Assembly (NCBI GenBank): GCA_958450365.1
Contig: CAUEEP010000171.1
Coordinates: forward strand, 1-64,000
Reading direction: 5' to 3'
Length of the DNA: 64,000 nt
From: Mesorhabditis belari
Lineage: Eukaryota > Nematoda > Chromadorea > Rhabditida > Rhabditidae
Position numbers and translations under genes: made by a program. Positions 54,801-64,000 of this stretch are shown here, piece by piece. Within the stretch, counting starts at the first letter, position 1, and the number at the start of each line of letters is the position of its first letter. The notes under the pieces were generated by a model, which was not told where the DNA came from, made no database searches, and saw nothing but the letters and a program-made list of their open reading frames with translations.

Positions 54801-56833
54801 AGCCTTCCCCAGCACACAGATTTTGCTGAATTTAAAACTTGGTATTTGCCTCTGATGTGAAGAAGGCTTAAACTGTAGAGTTTTCCCAGCCAACCAAAGC
54901 AAAACAGAAAGAAAAGCTAAGCAAGGTGAAAGGGAGAACATTTTTACAAACGTCTAGTTTAAATTTATTGTCAAATGTCAAAATAGAAGAGTACAAAACT
55001 TTATTGAAATCCAAAACACCAACTCCAAAACTTCTTACGAAAGGTTTCTATTAGCCCAAGACTTTCGACTTGCCAACCTTCCGATCGAGTACTTTTCCGT
55101 CACGACTTTTGGCTCACGTAGCTGTTCTGGCCAAGAACTCTCGTTTTCCAACTCATACCAATCACTTAACGGTTTTCCATTGTAACTAGAATTTGAGCTT
55201 TGGGTTGATGATTGATTAATGTAAATGTTCTTTTATTTAACGGTGTCTCATCAAAAATTGCTTTGCTTTGCTAAACTCTAGAGAGCGATAGCTTAAAGTG
55301 AAATCAAGACACGGAATTCTTTCCGGATTCTCATAATTATCTGGATGATCAAGAAAAATCATCTCAATGTAATTGCCACTTTGATAATTTACAAAGAGAA
55401 AGAAATTCGCTTTTGATTGAAAATAATCATCAAAATTTTGGGTTCGAATTTTTGGATAAACCGGAATCAGCAGTCAATCCGAGTGCTGATGAATGAAAAA
55501 TATCAAGAATTGCATAATACAACTCCAAATAATCAAGCTCTTCCCACGAGCTGCACTTAAAAGAAATAATCTTCATTTCCTCTGTTAGTGATTCAAATTG
55601 TAAATTGCTCAATTGATAAACAAATCTCAATGGTTCAATGAGCTGAATAGAGCATTTTTGTTGCACATTTGCAAGTGCAACGCGGTGGATTTGTTAACTG
55701 AAAACGTAATTCGGTATTGGTAGGTCGAAAATCTTCCGGGATTCCAATGTGAGCTTTTTTGTGGATTCTATTTGCGCAACTGGTGCCACAGTCGAGAAAC
55801 TCTGCATTTTCTCGTGAGCCGCCTGAAGGAATTCAAATAAATAAACGGGTTCTAAATTCAAAAATGTCATCGCATCCGGAATCCAAAAGCTCCTCGGAAC
55901 TTTGCTCTCTTGCTCTCTTTCTTGCTCTCGAACAACAACTCTCTTGCTCGAAAAATCAGATTTCTTTTTTTTTCCTGTTTTGACCATTTTCCTGGAAACA
56001 TTTTCACTTTCTGAAGTGTTTTTTTGACGAATAAATTTCCATTTTTTGATATTTGAAACCATTCTTGTAGCATGATTTCTGAAAAAAGTGTTTGAAATTG
56101 ATTGGGATTGTGGAACGATTCGTTTTCAACTCTTCAAGCCATCGAATGTAATTTGCAATCAATTGATAGTTACTCCATGGCGACAGATAATGCCCTTTGG
56201 GTGCCCTTGTGGATTAAAAATCGAAAACCAGCTAAAACATTGCATTTGACAATAGATATCGTTTAAATCCATAATTCGAAAAGTAGCGGAAACATGACTG
56301 CAATCCTTAATTCTTTTCTGTTAGCCAAGTTCTCTTTCAACTCTCGTTTTAGCACATTTTTTCTTGGTATTCGTAACCGTGCTGCATTTTTGCTTCGGGC
56401 GAATAATGAAAGCTTCTTCCATTAAAAGATCGATCATTGTCCGATGATTGATCGATTTCTTTAAAAACATCCTCTCAAGCAATCAAACTCATTGGTAAAC
56501 TCTAATTTTCGTTGAAAAACAATATTTTTCTGGAAATTCCCAAAAGAAATATATGGCTCAAAATTTGAAAAACTAGAATCAACCAAAACCCTTTCCTTTT
56601 TACCCGATTAACACCAATTGGCGGAGTAAAGCTCTTGATTGGAATCGTTTAGAGGCGTAAATTCTAGACTGGCAATCAACGTATTCTCCTAAAACTTTAC
56701 TATCAATTAAAGCTTAAAAGAAAACCTCTCGAAACGCTTTCAGCTTTGATTCAATCTCTCACGCATTTTGTCGTGATAAAAAGATTGAGAACAGCACATC
56801 TGAATAAGAGAAATTTCATATCTTACACTAATT

Positions 56834-57376
56834 TTATTGGTGCTGGTGAATTGAAAACTGCGGGCTATTGTGTCTTATGTGACAGTTTGAGGACTCTCTA
56901 CCAAAAGAAACCCATTTTGGTGTCATTAAAGAAAAGTTGTGAGAACAAACTCAGCTTATATCCAAATTTTCAGAACGATTCAAAACTGGTTTTCAAGAAA
57001 TGCGAAATTTACGAATTTTCACAAAACTTGCATTTTAAGCGAAACTACTAAGTGTATCTTTTTGAAATTTATTTAATAGTAAGCCTAAATTTTCGATTCT
57101 CTACAACTTTTCTATTAAGACTAAAATGGGTTTCTTTTGAAGAAAGTGCTCAAACTAGGGCTGACAGCTGACATCTCCAGTCCTCGATTTGCAGTCTCTC
57201 CCCCTCGTCCTCAAACACAACACCAAAATCCTACTACGAAAGAGGAATCCGCAAATTGCCTGTAAAATGGGCAGATCTCGTCGCTAATAATCGAAGTGTT
57301 TCGAATGAATTCAGGGTTTATGTTGAATAAATTTTGACGTTCAAAGTCCTGCAGTTTTCAATCTCTCCAACCCAAT
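56834..57376. mobile_element. Mariner-derived miniature element, copy 4 (reverse orientation)
   Basis: The same family as the 6.1-kb element, read in the opposite direction, with CCTACTACGAAAGAGGAATC on the plus strand. The ends are diverged (GGTGCTGGTGAATTG / CAATCTCTCCAACCC), so this is an older copy. Confidence 0.7.
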
Positions 57377-57629
57377 GGTTTAAAAGCCGCATATTCTTGA
57401 AAGGATTAGAGTAACGTTAACATATAACTAACTTCGCGATGATATTTCCCATTTCAATTTGACATTCGGGTCTTTTCGAATCCCTTTCAATCGTTTCAGA
57501 ACAATGTCGACCAAAAAAGCTCTCGATTGAAACCACCACTTTTCACGTCGTATTCAGTAAACCTGTCCTAAAAAGCCGACTTCGAGCTAGGGCACCGTAA
57601 TGTCACACAGAATTGTGTCGAATTGTGTA

Positions 57630-58500
57630 CAAATCTAGTTCCTGGACTGATCGGTAGTCCATGTACAGGTCGAGTTCATATATCGGATGTTAGGATTGTC
57701 CAAGATCACGGGGACTAAAGAACTTGAGGATTTAAAGATCACCTTTATTAAAATGACACCAAAATAGCAAAGATTTATTTTAATACGCTGTACGACTTTA
57801 ACTACAAAGCTTTCCTGTATTTTCAAAAGATCTACAACACAGGCTTGAAGGAACGCGGATTCTCTGGGAACGTGACGATGACGGTGATAGTGACGGATTT
57901 GATGAGAAGTTAGGGCCTGCTCAGCTCGTCCCAAGCTTTCTGAAGAACTTTCTTCGAAGAATCGACGGTTGGATGGGGAGCATGCTTTTGCTCTTCAATT
58001 TACTCCATACGAGAATAATCGAGAGGGTTGAGGTTCGAGCTTGATGGTGGTCACTGGCGTTCAAAATCGATAAATTCTGCTTGCACCAATCTCTATCGAT
58101 GTCGAGCTTGTTGCGCGGATGCCTTTTGGCTTTTCTGGAAAACATAAGCATTCATTTCAAGACCATTTTTGACAATACGGCTCATAGAAATTCGAGAAAT
58201 TCCTCTATTCTTTGCCATCCCAGCCTACGAACGAGTGGCTTTCAAGCGTAGCTGACTCGAACCTTCTTGATCTTCTCACGACGCTTGCTTGACAACGGTC
58301 GCTTGCCGACCACGTCCGTGACAATCAGAATTTGTTCTTAGCTCTGACCTTTGATCTTGAGCGTTTGATCTGGAACGGTGCGTTTGATCGCGTTGTAAAC
58401 AAATTGTTTGCGTATCATCAATTGCTTAGAGTTTGTCGCCAGAACAGCCACGCGTGTGTAGGTCGAAGATCGCATCTCGGCACACTAACTTCATGGCCAT
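57630..58500 (-). pseudogene. Tc1/mariner transposase relic inside kinase copy C
   Basis: Minus-strand fragments read MAKNRGISRISMSRIVKNGL and then YVFQKSQKA, which match the second helix-turn-helix and linker of a nematode Tc/mariner transposase. Near 57970-57925, after frame changes, HPTVDSSKKVLQKAWDELS matches its C-terminal end. An RGRQATV linker motif is seen near 58310. Stops and shifts are frequent. The catalytic core between about 58150 and 58020 is mostly deleted. It separates the kinase and extension halves of copy C. Confidence 0.6.
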
Positions 58501-59769
58501 TCTAAAGAGAGACATTCTTTTTGAGGAAAAATACTAAATAAATAGTTAAATAAATAAAATAAAAACGAAAAGAAAGACAAAGGAGAATAGATAAATTGTA
58601 AGCAAAAAATATGCAATACCAAAGATACCCCTAGTCCTGTAATCCTGGACAAGCCTGTACTCCTATTGGTGTAAAATTTAAAGCCTAAAGACCTCTACAA
58701 AACTATGATAATAACTTACACAAAAAATTATCTTTAAAGAAGGAGTTATCAGTCTTGGATAGCTGATAACTTTCTTTAAAGGCTATTCATTCAAAGACCG
58801 CCTACTAGGGAAGATTAGAGTGTGTTCCCTTCAAGTAATACGTTTTCTAGAAACTGCGCTTAAAAAAGACACTGTAATTCATGTACAAATCAGAAATTCA
58901 TTTGAATATCTATGGCTTATAAAAGTCTTTTTGTTATCTTTGTTCATCTCTCATTTACCCTTTCAAACTCACCTCCTTTGGATGATTTCCCAGAGAATTA
59001 GCCCAAGGCTATAAACGTCATTTCTGGATGCGAATCCTAAAGTTTACCCCCTTTTTAAGCATCTTCTCACTCACTTGCAAACTGGTATCCATTTGTCCCC
59101 AGCTTTCATGTTATTTTCATCGAGTTGCGGGGGACTTCTATAGCTTGGGTTCCCGCAAAAGTCCCAGTGCATGTTTGTTCAATCATTTTTATCGAGCCAA
59201 AGTCCCCAATTTTCAGAGTCCAATCCTCGGCGGCGAAGAAGATGCTAAATGCTCATTCTCAATTCTCATCATGCAATCAGTCTTCGAATTTTCACCGAAA
59301 ATAATATATAAGTATAACTTTTCTGGTTTGATGTCTCGATGAATGACTTTGTGCTTTCGATACATGTAATCGAGAGCGCCAAATAGTTGTTCTCCCCAAA
59401 AAGCGACTGTGTGCATTGTGTAGATGAGGGTTGGATTAAACACCACTAAAATTTGAATTTGAAGAAGTCACACGGCATTTAACAACTCATCACATGTCAG
59501 CTGTACTGTACTGTACTGTGTGCTTGTAATGCGTACAGTAATTCACTACTGCATAGTATAGTACGGAAAAACAGAAACACTGACATGTGCCATGGCATTA
59601 TGAGTGCAATTTTATGTCGGATTCGATTTTAAAAGCAGGCTCAAGAAACATTATACTCTCCTCTACTATTATTTGTATGTACAGGTACCGGGAATTGCAT
59701 AGTAAACGAGAAACAATAAGTTTAACTTACTCTTATTGCCAGGCTTTCCCTAACCTCAGCCCCAAAGCT

Positions 59770-60292
59770 ATTGGGTTGGTGAATTGAAAACTTGCCGGCT
59801 CTTGTCATATGTGACAGTTTGAGGGCTTTCTTCAAAAGAAACCCATTTGGTGTCAATGGAAAAGTTGTAAAGAATCAAAAATTAGGCTTATAGCCAAATT
59901 TTCAGAACGGTTCAAAAACTGGTTTTCAAGAAATACCAAATTTACGAATTTTCACAAAACTTGCACTTTAAGCGAAACTACTAAGTGTATCTTTTGGAAA
60001 TTTGGCTATAAGCCTAATTTTTGATTCTCTACAACTTTTCCATTGACACCAAAATGGATTTCTTTTGAAGAAAGTCCTCAAACTGGGACATCTCCAGTCC
60101 TCGATTTTTGAGTCTCACACTTGTCTCTATACACAAACCAAAATCCTACTACGAAAGAGGAATCTTAAATCGCCTGTAAAATGGGCAGAAGTCGTCAATA
60201 ATAGCCTGGAAATTATTTGAATGAATTGATGGTTTTATGTTGAATAAATTTTAGTTCAAAGTCCGGCGAGTTTTCCATTCACCAACCTAATA
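59770..60292. mobile_element. Mariner-derived miniature element, copy 5 (reverse orientation)
   Basis: The ends TTGGGTTGGTGAATTG and CATTCACCAACCTAA are flanked by TA. The central palindrome is the same as in the other copies, with the transposase tail on the plus strand near 60150-60215. It lies in the intron between kinase C exons 2 and 3. Confidence 0.8.
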
Positions 60293-60669
60293 GATCTAGC
60301 CACTCGGTGTATCTAGCTATCGCTTTAGACTTACACTTTTTTAGATTTCCCAATTGACAATATTCCATAACAATCCCAAATCGATATTCGTCAATTTGTT
60401 CCCCTTCGAATATATTCAACAATATTTGGATGCTCTAATTCCTTCAACGTTGCGTACTCCTTTCATAGACGTCTCGCTGAGCATCTGTTGCACAATGAAT
60501 CAATTTTAGAACAGCTGGCCTAGGTTTCGAATTTCGTAACAGTTTTCAGGTTTCGATTTTGAAAACCGGTTTATTTGATATTTGAAATAACTCACGGATG
60601 ATGGCCAACCAATTCAAAAACATCACTAAAAGTTCCGCTCCTAATCCAGTGCTTTTCAAATTCCATGTT

Positions 60670-61590
60670 TCCGAAATAAAGAAGCCTGATTCAGACCTTG
60701 CCAAAACGTTTGACTTTATTAGCTTAAAGTCGGAAAATTCAAAATCAATGAAGTGATAAGAAAAACAGTGAGTCCTGTGGAAAAGAAATGCTTTCAAAAG
60801 GCTTTGAGGAACTGGGCATTGATAGTTCTTTGCAAAAATTTGATAAGATTTTTTTCGCTGAACACTTTAAATCAACACCTTTAACTTTATAAAGTTATAT
60901 TACTTTATTAAGTTATCTCGTGTTTGTTTGACGTACAATTTATCGTACATTCGTACAATTTTATTAAAGCCTCTGCAAATTTTACTCCAGTTACTCCAGT
61001 TTTTAAAATTCAAATTAAATAACTTGAAATAACCTAACCGTTTAAATAACTTTTAAGGCTGATCCTTTGGATCTTTTAGACCTTTAGGACTTTAAATCTT
61101 TTAGCAATGAGATTTTAGCAATCACAAGAGATTCGGACTTGATTAAGATAATACTATTACGGTATCACGGCTTTGATGGAAATTTCAGCTAGTGCTTGTC
61201 AAGTCAAAAAAGGTTTCGGAGCTATGATTTCAAAATGCTAGTGACCCAAGCTTCACTTCATAAAGTTGAGAATCAAAATCAATAAAAATTTAGAATCTTC
61301 CAAATCAGAACTTTTTTAGATTGAAGAAATTCCGATTTAAACGTCAAAAATCATTCAAACAATGATGAAAATCGAGAAAAATTTCCTTTTATTGGTGTTC
61401 GAGTTGCACGAAAATGCAAGATCTAAATTTGTTCACATTTGAGAATCGAAAAAGTTCAAAGCTCTAGAATAAGTCAGCAAAAAAAGGATAAAAGAAGTTA
61501 GACAAATCATATTAAAAATTTCATAAGTACATCGAAAGTTAAATTATTAAAAAAGAACGCCAGAAATTTGTCTGTATCTTTATTTGAGCT
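60670..61590. other. No gene recognised; upstream region of kinase copy C
   Basis: AT-rich sequence with several short TTAGACCTTTAGGACTTTAA-type repeats around 61060-61110. No exon is supported. Confidence 0.5.
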
Positions 61591-61591
61591 A

Positions 61592-62108
61592 TTAGGTTGA
61601 TGCATAAGTCTTTTCGTTCCTTTTCGCTCTGCCGTTTCAAGCCAACAAATGCACCAATAAAACTACGGTTGATTTCATTAGAAAAACCAATTATTTTTCT
61701 GCAAAATAACATTAAAACGGGTTTAAAAATATTTAATGCCTGGATTTTCTTGAGAGGTATGAAGTCGGGTAGTCAAAAGGGCTAACTCGATGATGCGGTT
61801 TAGACACCTTAGCTAAAGAAAACCTATCTTCCGTGTCAATAGATAAAAGATAGAGAAAAAAGTTTGATATTTCGCCAAAATTTCAGAGAAATTCATTCAG
61901 CCAATTTTTCCGTAGAGTTTTTTATAGATTTTTACGAAAAAGGCGTTTTTCACTCTCGAATTTGCTTGAAAGTGAACCGAAATTCATTTAAAAAGATGCA
62001 AATTGAACAAAAACACTTTTTTATAGAGCAAACTATAGATTAATTGGTGAATTTGTCACCTTTTTAACAGAAGTACGAAAAAATGAAAAAGACTTTTGCT
62101 CAGCCTAA
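61592..62108. mobile_element. Mariner-type non-autonomous element of 517 bp
   Basis: The ends TTAGGTTGATGCATAAGTC and GACTTTTGCTCAGCCTAA are imperfect inverted repeats, each next to TA (61590-61591, 62109-62110). The left end is the common mariner start. Inside I see no transposase motif. Confidence 0.65.
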
Positions 62109-62234
62109 TACAATTCAAGATGAGTTCATCGTTACATTGTTCATGATTTATTTTTTATACGGAATCCCAACTCAAATTCTATAATTGGTGTAGCTATATG
62201 TTTGAGTGTTTAATGTAGAGGACTTTAAAAATCA

Positions 62235-62765
62235 TCAAAGTTTGCTGCTCGGAGTCCTACGGTTCCTCAGATTTAACACGTCTTTGGGAAGATTTATTTG
62301 GTTTACTAACTCAAATTTTGAAAGATTTTTACGTTTTATTATGCAATATGCAAGATAAATCAATAGTAATGAAACCCCCAATACAATCACCGGCATCACA
62401 TAAATGAGGGAAAGTTCGAGTAGTTTCCTTGAATAACAAAAACGCGAAGATTAGAAGAAACCAAAAATGATTAGATGCTTGAAAAGACAGTTAGGAAAGA
62501 AGTTTAAAGAACGATAGAAAAAACTGAAAAAGATCCAAGCTCGAGTGTCCCTTAAAGATCGAAATACTTAACGATAAAGATGAGCTTCTTGTACTTGCTC
62601 ACATACTCTTTTCTGAGGTCATGTAAACGAGTTTTTCTCCTGATCGCCTTGTTGAAGAAAGAATGAAAAATCATCTCGATCCCACGTCAATTTACCGAGA
62701 ATTTCGAATTGTCGCTTTCGCAAAGTCGAATAAATCTCTCCCGTCCCAACTCCCGGCCGGATCCT
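62235..62765 (-). pseudogene. Two exons of a single-membrane-segment protein
   Basis: Exon 62765-62573 reads RPGVGTGEIYSTLRKRQFEI and then LTWDRDDFSFFLQQGDQEK, followed after a one-base shift by DLRKEYVSKYKKLIF. Exon 62427-62235 reads LSLIYVMPVIVLGVSLLLIY (a clear membrane segment), then a basic anchor (CIIKRK) and a short cytosolic tail. The acceptors are GAATTTAG and TTATTCAAG. The frames do not join cleanly across the intron. I do not recognise the family. It lies directly downstream of the F-box-like gene and could be its 3' part or a separate gene. Confidence 0.35.
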
Positions 62766-62809
62766 CTAAATTCAGAGACAAATGGGAAATCAATGAAAGC
62801 GTAGGTTAT

Positions 62810-63694
62810 CTAAATGAATCCATCTTGTAGCATAATCCTTCTATAATTTCTCTCAATTTTTTTCTTTAATATTTGCAAAATCACAGCTGGTGAGGGATGT
62901 TGACTAAATTTTGGACGAAAAATCATCAAATATTCAACTTCTGACATCAAACCTCTTTTCTCATCAAATGGATCCATTGGAAATTGAAAATCCCAATTTT
63001 TGAGGTTTTTGGAAATGTTTTGACAAAATTTTGAATAGCTTCATTGATCGAAAGTCTTCCACAAATGGATAGCTTGATTTTTCAGCAAAAATTCCCAAAG
63101 TTTTGCGTTAATTTGCAGCAAATCGAGCAATTCAAAGCGCTCAACGATTTTTGGGGTAAAATTCTCGAATATCGATTCAATTTGAAAGTGATTTTTCACG
63201 GAAACTTTTACCTCTTCGATGACGGAAACTTTCTCGAAAGCTTTGAGAATTTTCCAGAATTTGCAAATCTCAATATCCCATCGGTCAAAAGCAATACAAA
63301 TTGACAAATTTCCCAATTGTCGAATGTTTTTCAACAAAGAAAACTGATTTGACCGCTGTGCAGAAGAGATCGTTTTGAGTTTATTTTGAAGTTTTATTGA
63401 TAAACTTGCAAAATCGGCAGTTGGGGGAAGAGAAAATTGATTGTTGAAAGTGGTACGAATTGCGATTTTTTTGCGGAATTATTCGTTTTGAAAGTTGAAA
63501 ATCGATTCTTTTGATTTGCACGGCACTTGGACCAGTTTGAAGAATGAAAATGCGAAATTTTTGTTGATTTTCAGAAGTTTGAAACGATTTCTGGTATTGA
63601 TTAAATTTAAGACCAACATTTGGATATCAACGGGCAATTGAATGAAAGGGAAATGAGCAGATTGATGCATTTGTTTCATTTGAATAGATTTCAT
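62810..63694 (-). pseudogene. F-box-like protein gene with two in-frame stops, 294 codons
   Basis: One reading frame runs from ATG at 63694 to TAG at 62810, interrupted only by TAA at 63481-63479 and TGA at 63043-63041. The N-terminus has the F-box-like pattern FPFIQLPVDIQMLVLNLIN followed by RFKLLKINKNFAF. The rest (ADFASLSIKLQNKL, LSICIAFDRWDIEICKFW, FELLDLLQINAKLWEFLL, SKFCQNISKNLKNWDF) looks like one continuous helical and beta-rich domain of the kind that follows F-boxes in nematode substrate-adaptor families. F-box proteins recruit targets to SCF ubiquitin ligases. Coding character continues undiminished across both stops, so either two recent nonsense mutations occurred or the stops lie in unusual introns. 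No typical splice sites flank them. Confidence 0.55.
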
Positions 63695-63819
63695 TCAAAA
63701 TCAACCAGATTTCGAAATGAATTGTGAACCGATTGCACAAGGAAACATCTGTAAAAACACGAAAACGAACGAATCGCTCCTTTGTACACCATGCAATTGT
63801 CTTCTTTTGTCTTTTTCTG

Positions 63820-63930
63820 TGCTCTTGCCAACCCTTTTTCGTAAATAGATTCACTAGACACTCGAATGTCTCAATTTTGAGATTCTCGGAAAAGTTTTGT
63901 CAAGATTTGGAATGGCTTGATTGATTGATT
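63820..63930 (-). pseudogene. Tail of a tandem F-box-like copy, continuing past the window edge
   Basis: The minus-strand translation SSHSKS, stop, QNFSENLKIETFECLVNLF parallels SYSKFCQNISKNLKNWDFQF near the end of the gene at 62.81-63.69 kb. A tandem paralogue therefore begins beyond position 64000. The window ends in short repeats of CAGTCAAGTT / CTTTTCAGTC. Confidence 0.4.
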
Positions 63931-64000
63931 GATTGTAAACTTGCTTTTCAGTCCAGCTTTTCAGTCAAATCCAAGTCAAGTTAGCTTTTCAGTCAAGTTG

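Larger units (their letters stand above)
55030..60666 (-). pseudogene. Kinase paralogue with canonical HRD/DFG but frameshifts (copy C)
   Basis: The exons correspond one to one with kinase A. Exon 60666-60596 starts MEFEKHWIRSGTFSDVFELV (glycine loop). Exon 60519-60335 has VLKLI, then ELEHPNIVEY and MEYCQLGNL, with a compensated pair of frameshifts. Exon 59445-59319 has LDYMYRKHKVIHRDIKPE, and 59244-59075 has WTLKIGDFGSIK, then a one-base loss before NPSYRSPPQL. Exon 59036-58973 has RNDVYSLGLILWEIIQRR. The C-terminal extension appears after transposon insertions: LSPWSNYQLIANYI near 56.17 kb, LPIPNYVF at 55.70, FFLFVNYQSGNYIEMIFLDH at 55.40 and DWYELENESSWPEQL at 55.14 kb. The equivalent of A exon 5 is missing. 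All residues for catalysis are present in the pieces, so loss is recent or some indels are assembly errors. Confidence 0.65.

Noticed and set aside
57635..58151. His/Arg-rich novel protein on the minus strand
   Set aside because: It is a frameshifted reading of the mariner transposase relic.

Overview
The window looks like chromosomal DNA of a rhabditid (Caenorhabditis-like) nematode. It is AT-rich, and its genes have short introns with GT donors and TTTTCAG-type acceptors. It carries nematode-type protein families, Tc/mariner and Mutator-like transposons, and many palindromic miniature elements. I see no prokaryotic features (operons with ribosome binding sites, CRISPR arrays). It reads as an arm-like accessory region: few intact genes, many decaying gene copies and dense repeats.

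Layout. 0-6 kb: scattered minus-strand exons of a seven-transmembrane chemoreceptor-like gene among foldback repeats and tRNA-like modules. 6-10.4 kb: several palindromic elements and a perfect 21-bp hairpin. 10.6-11.8 kb: two small plus-strand genes, the second with a zinc knuckle. 12-14.1 kb: a decayed Mutator-like element. 14-22 kb: nested mariner derivatives, foldback elements and the first copy of a segmental duplication. 22.2-25.4 kb: the best-preserved gene, a six-exon minus-strand protein kinase of 802 residues with a long C-terminal extension. 25.5-29.2 kb: a rearranged Tc1/mariner element and repeats. 29.5-31.7 kb: a tiny three-exon gene and an endonuclease-like relic. 32.9-36.1 kb: the second copy of the segmental duplication. 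34.8-38.4 kb: a second chemoreceptor-like gene. 39.7 kb: a displaced 18S rRNA fragment. 41.7-43.3 kb: a Tc3-like transposon with about 210-bp terminal repeats. 45.2-48.4 kb: a secreted/membrane mucin-like gene with three cysteine modules. 49.6-60.7 kb: two broken paralogues of the 22-kb kinase gene, invaded by mariner elements. 62-64 kb: a transmembrane exon pair and an F-box-like gene with two in-frame stops, next to the tail of a tandem copy.

Main signal. A kinase gene family of at least three minus-strand copies (A 22.2-25.4, B 49.6-54.5, C 55.0-60.7 kb) shares exon-intron phases and a C-terminal extension I cannot assign to a known domain. The copies have diverged in the catalytic motifs. 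A keeps an open frame but has HLD and DLG in place of HRD and DFG. C keeps HRDIKPEN and DFG but carries frameshifts. B has lost both catalytic aspartates and is frameshifted. Several frameshifts fall in homopolymers, so assembly error must be separated from true decay.

All exon models were derived by eye from splice signals and reading-frame continuity. No database or alignment search was run, so family names rest on motif recognition only.
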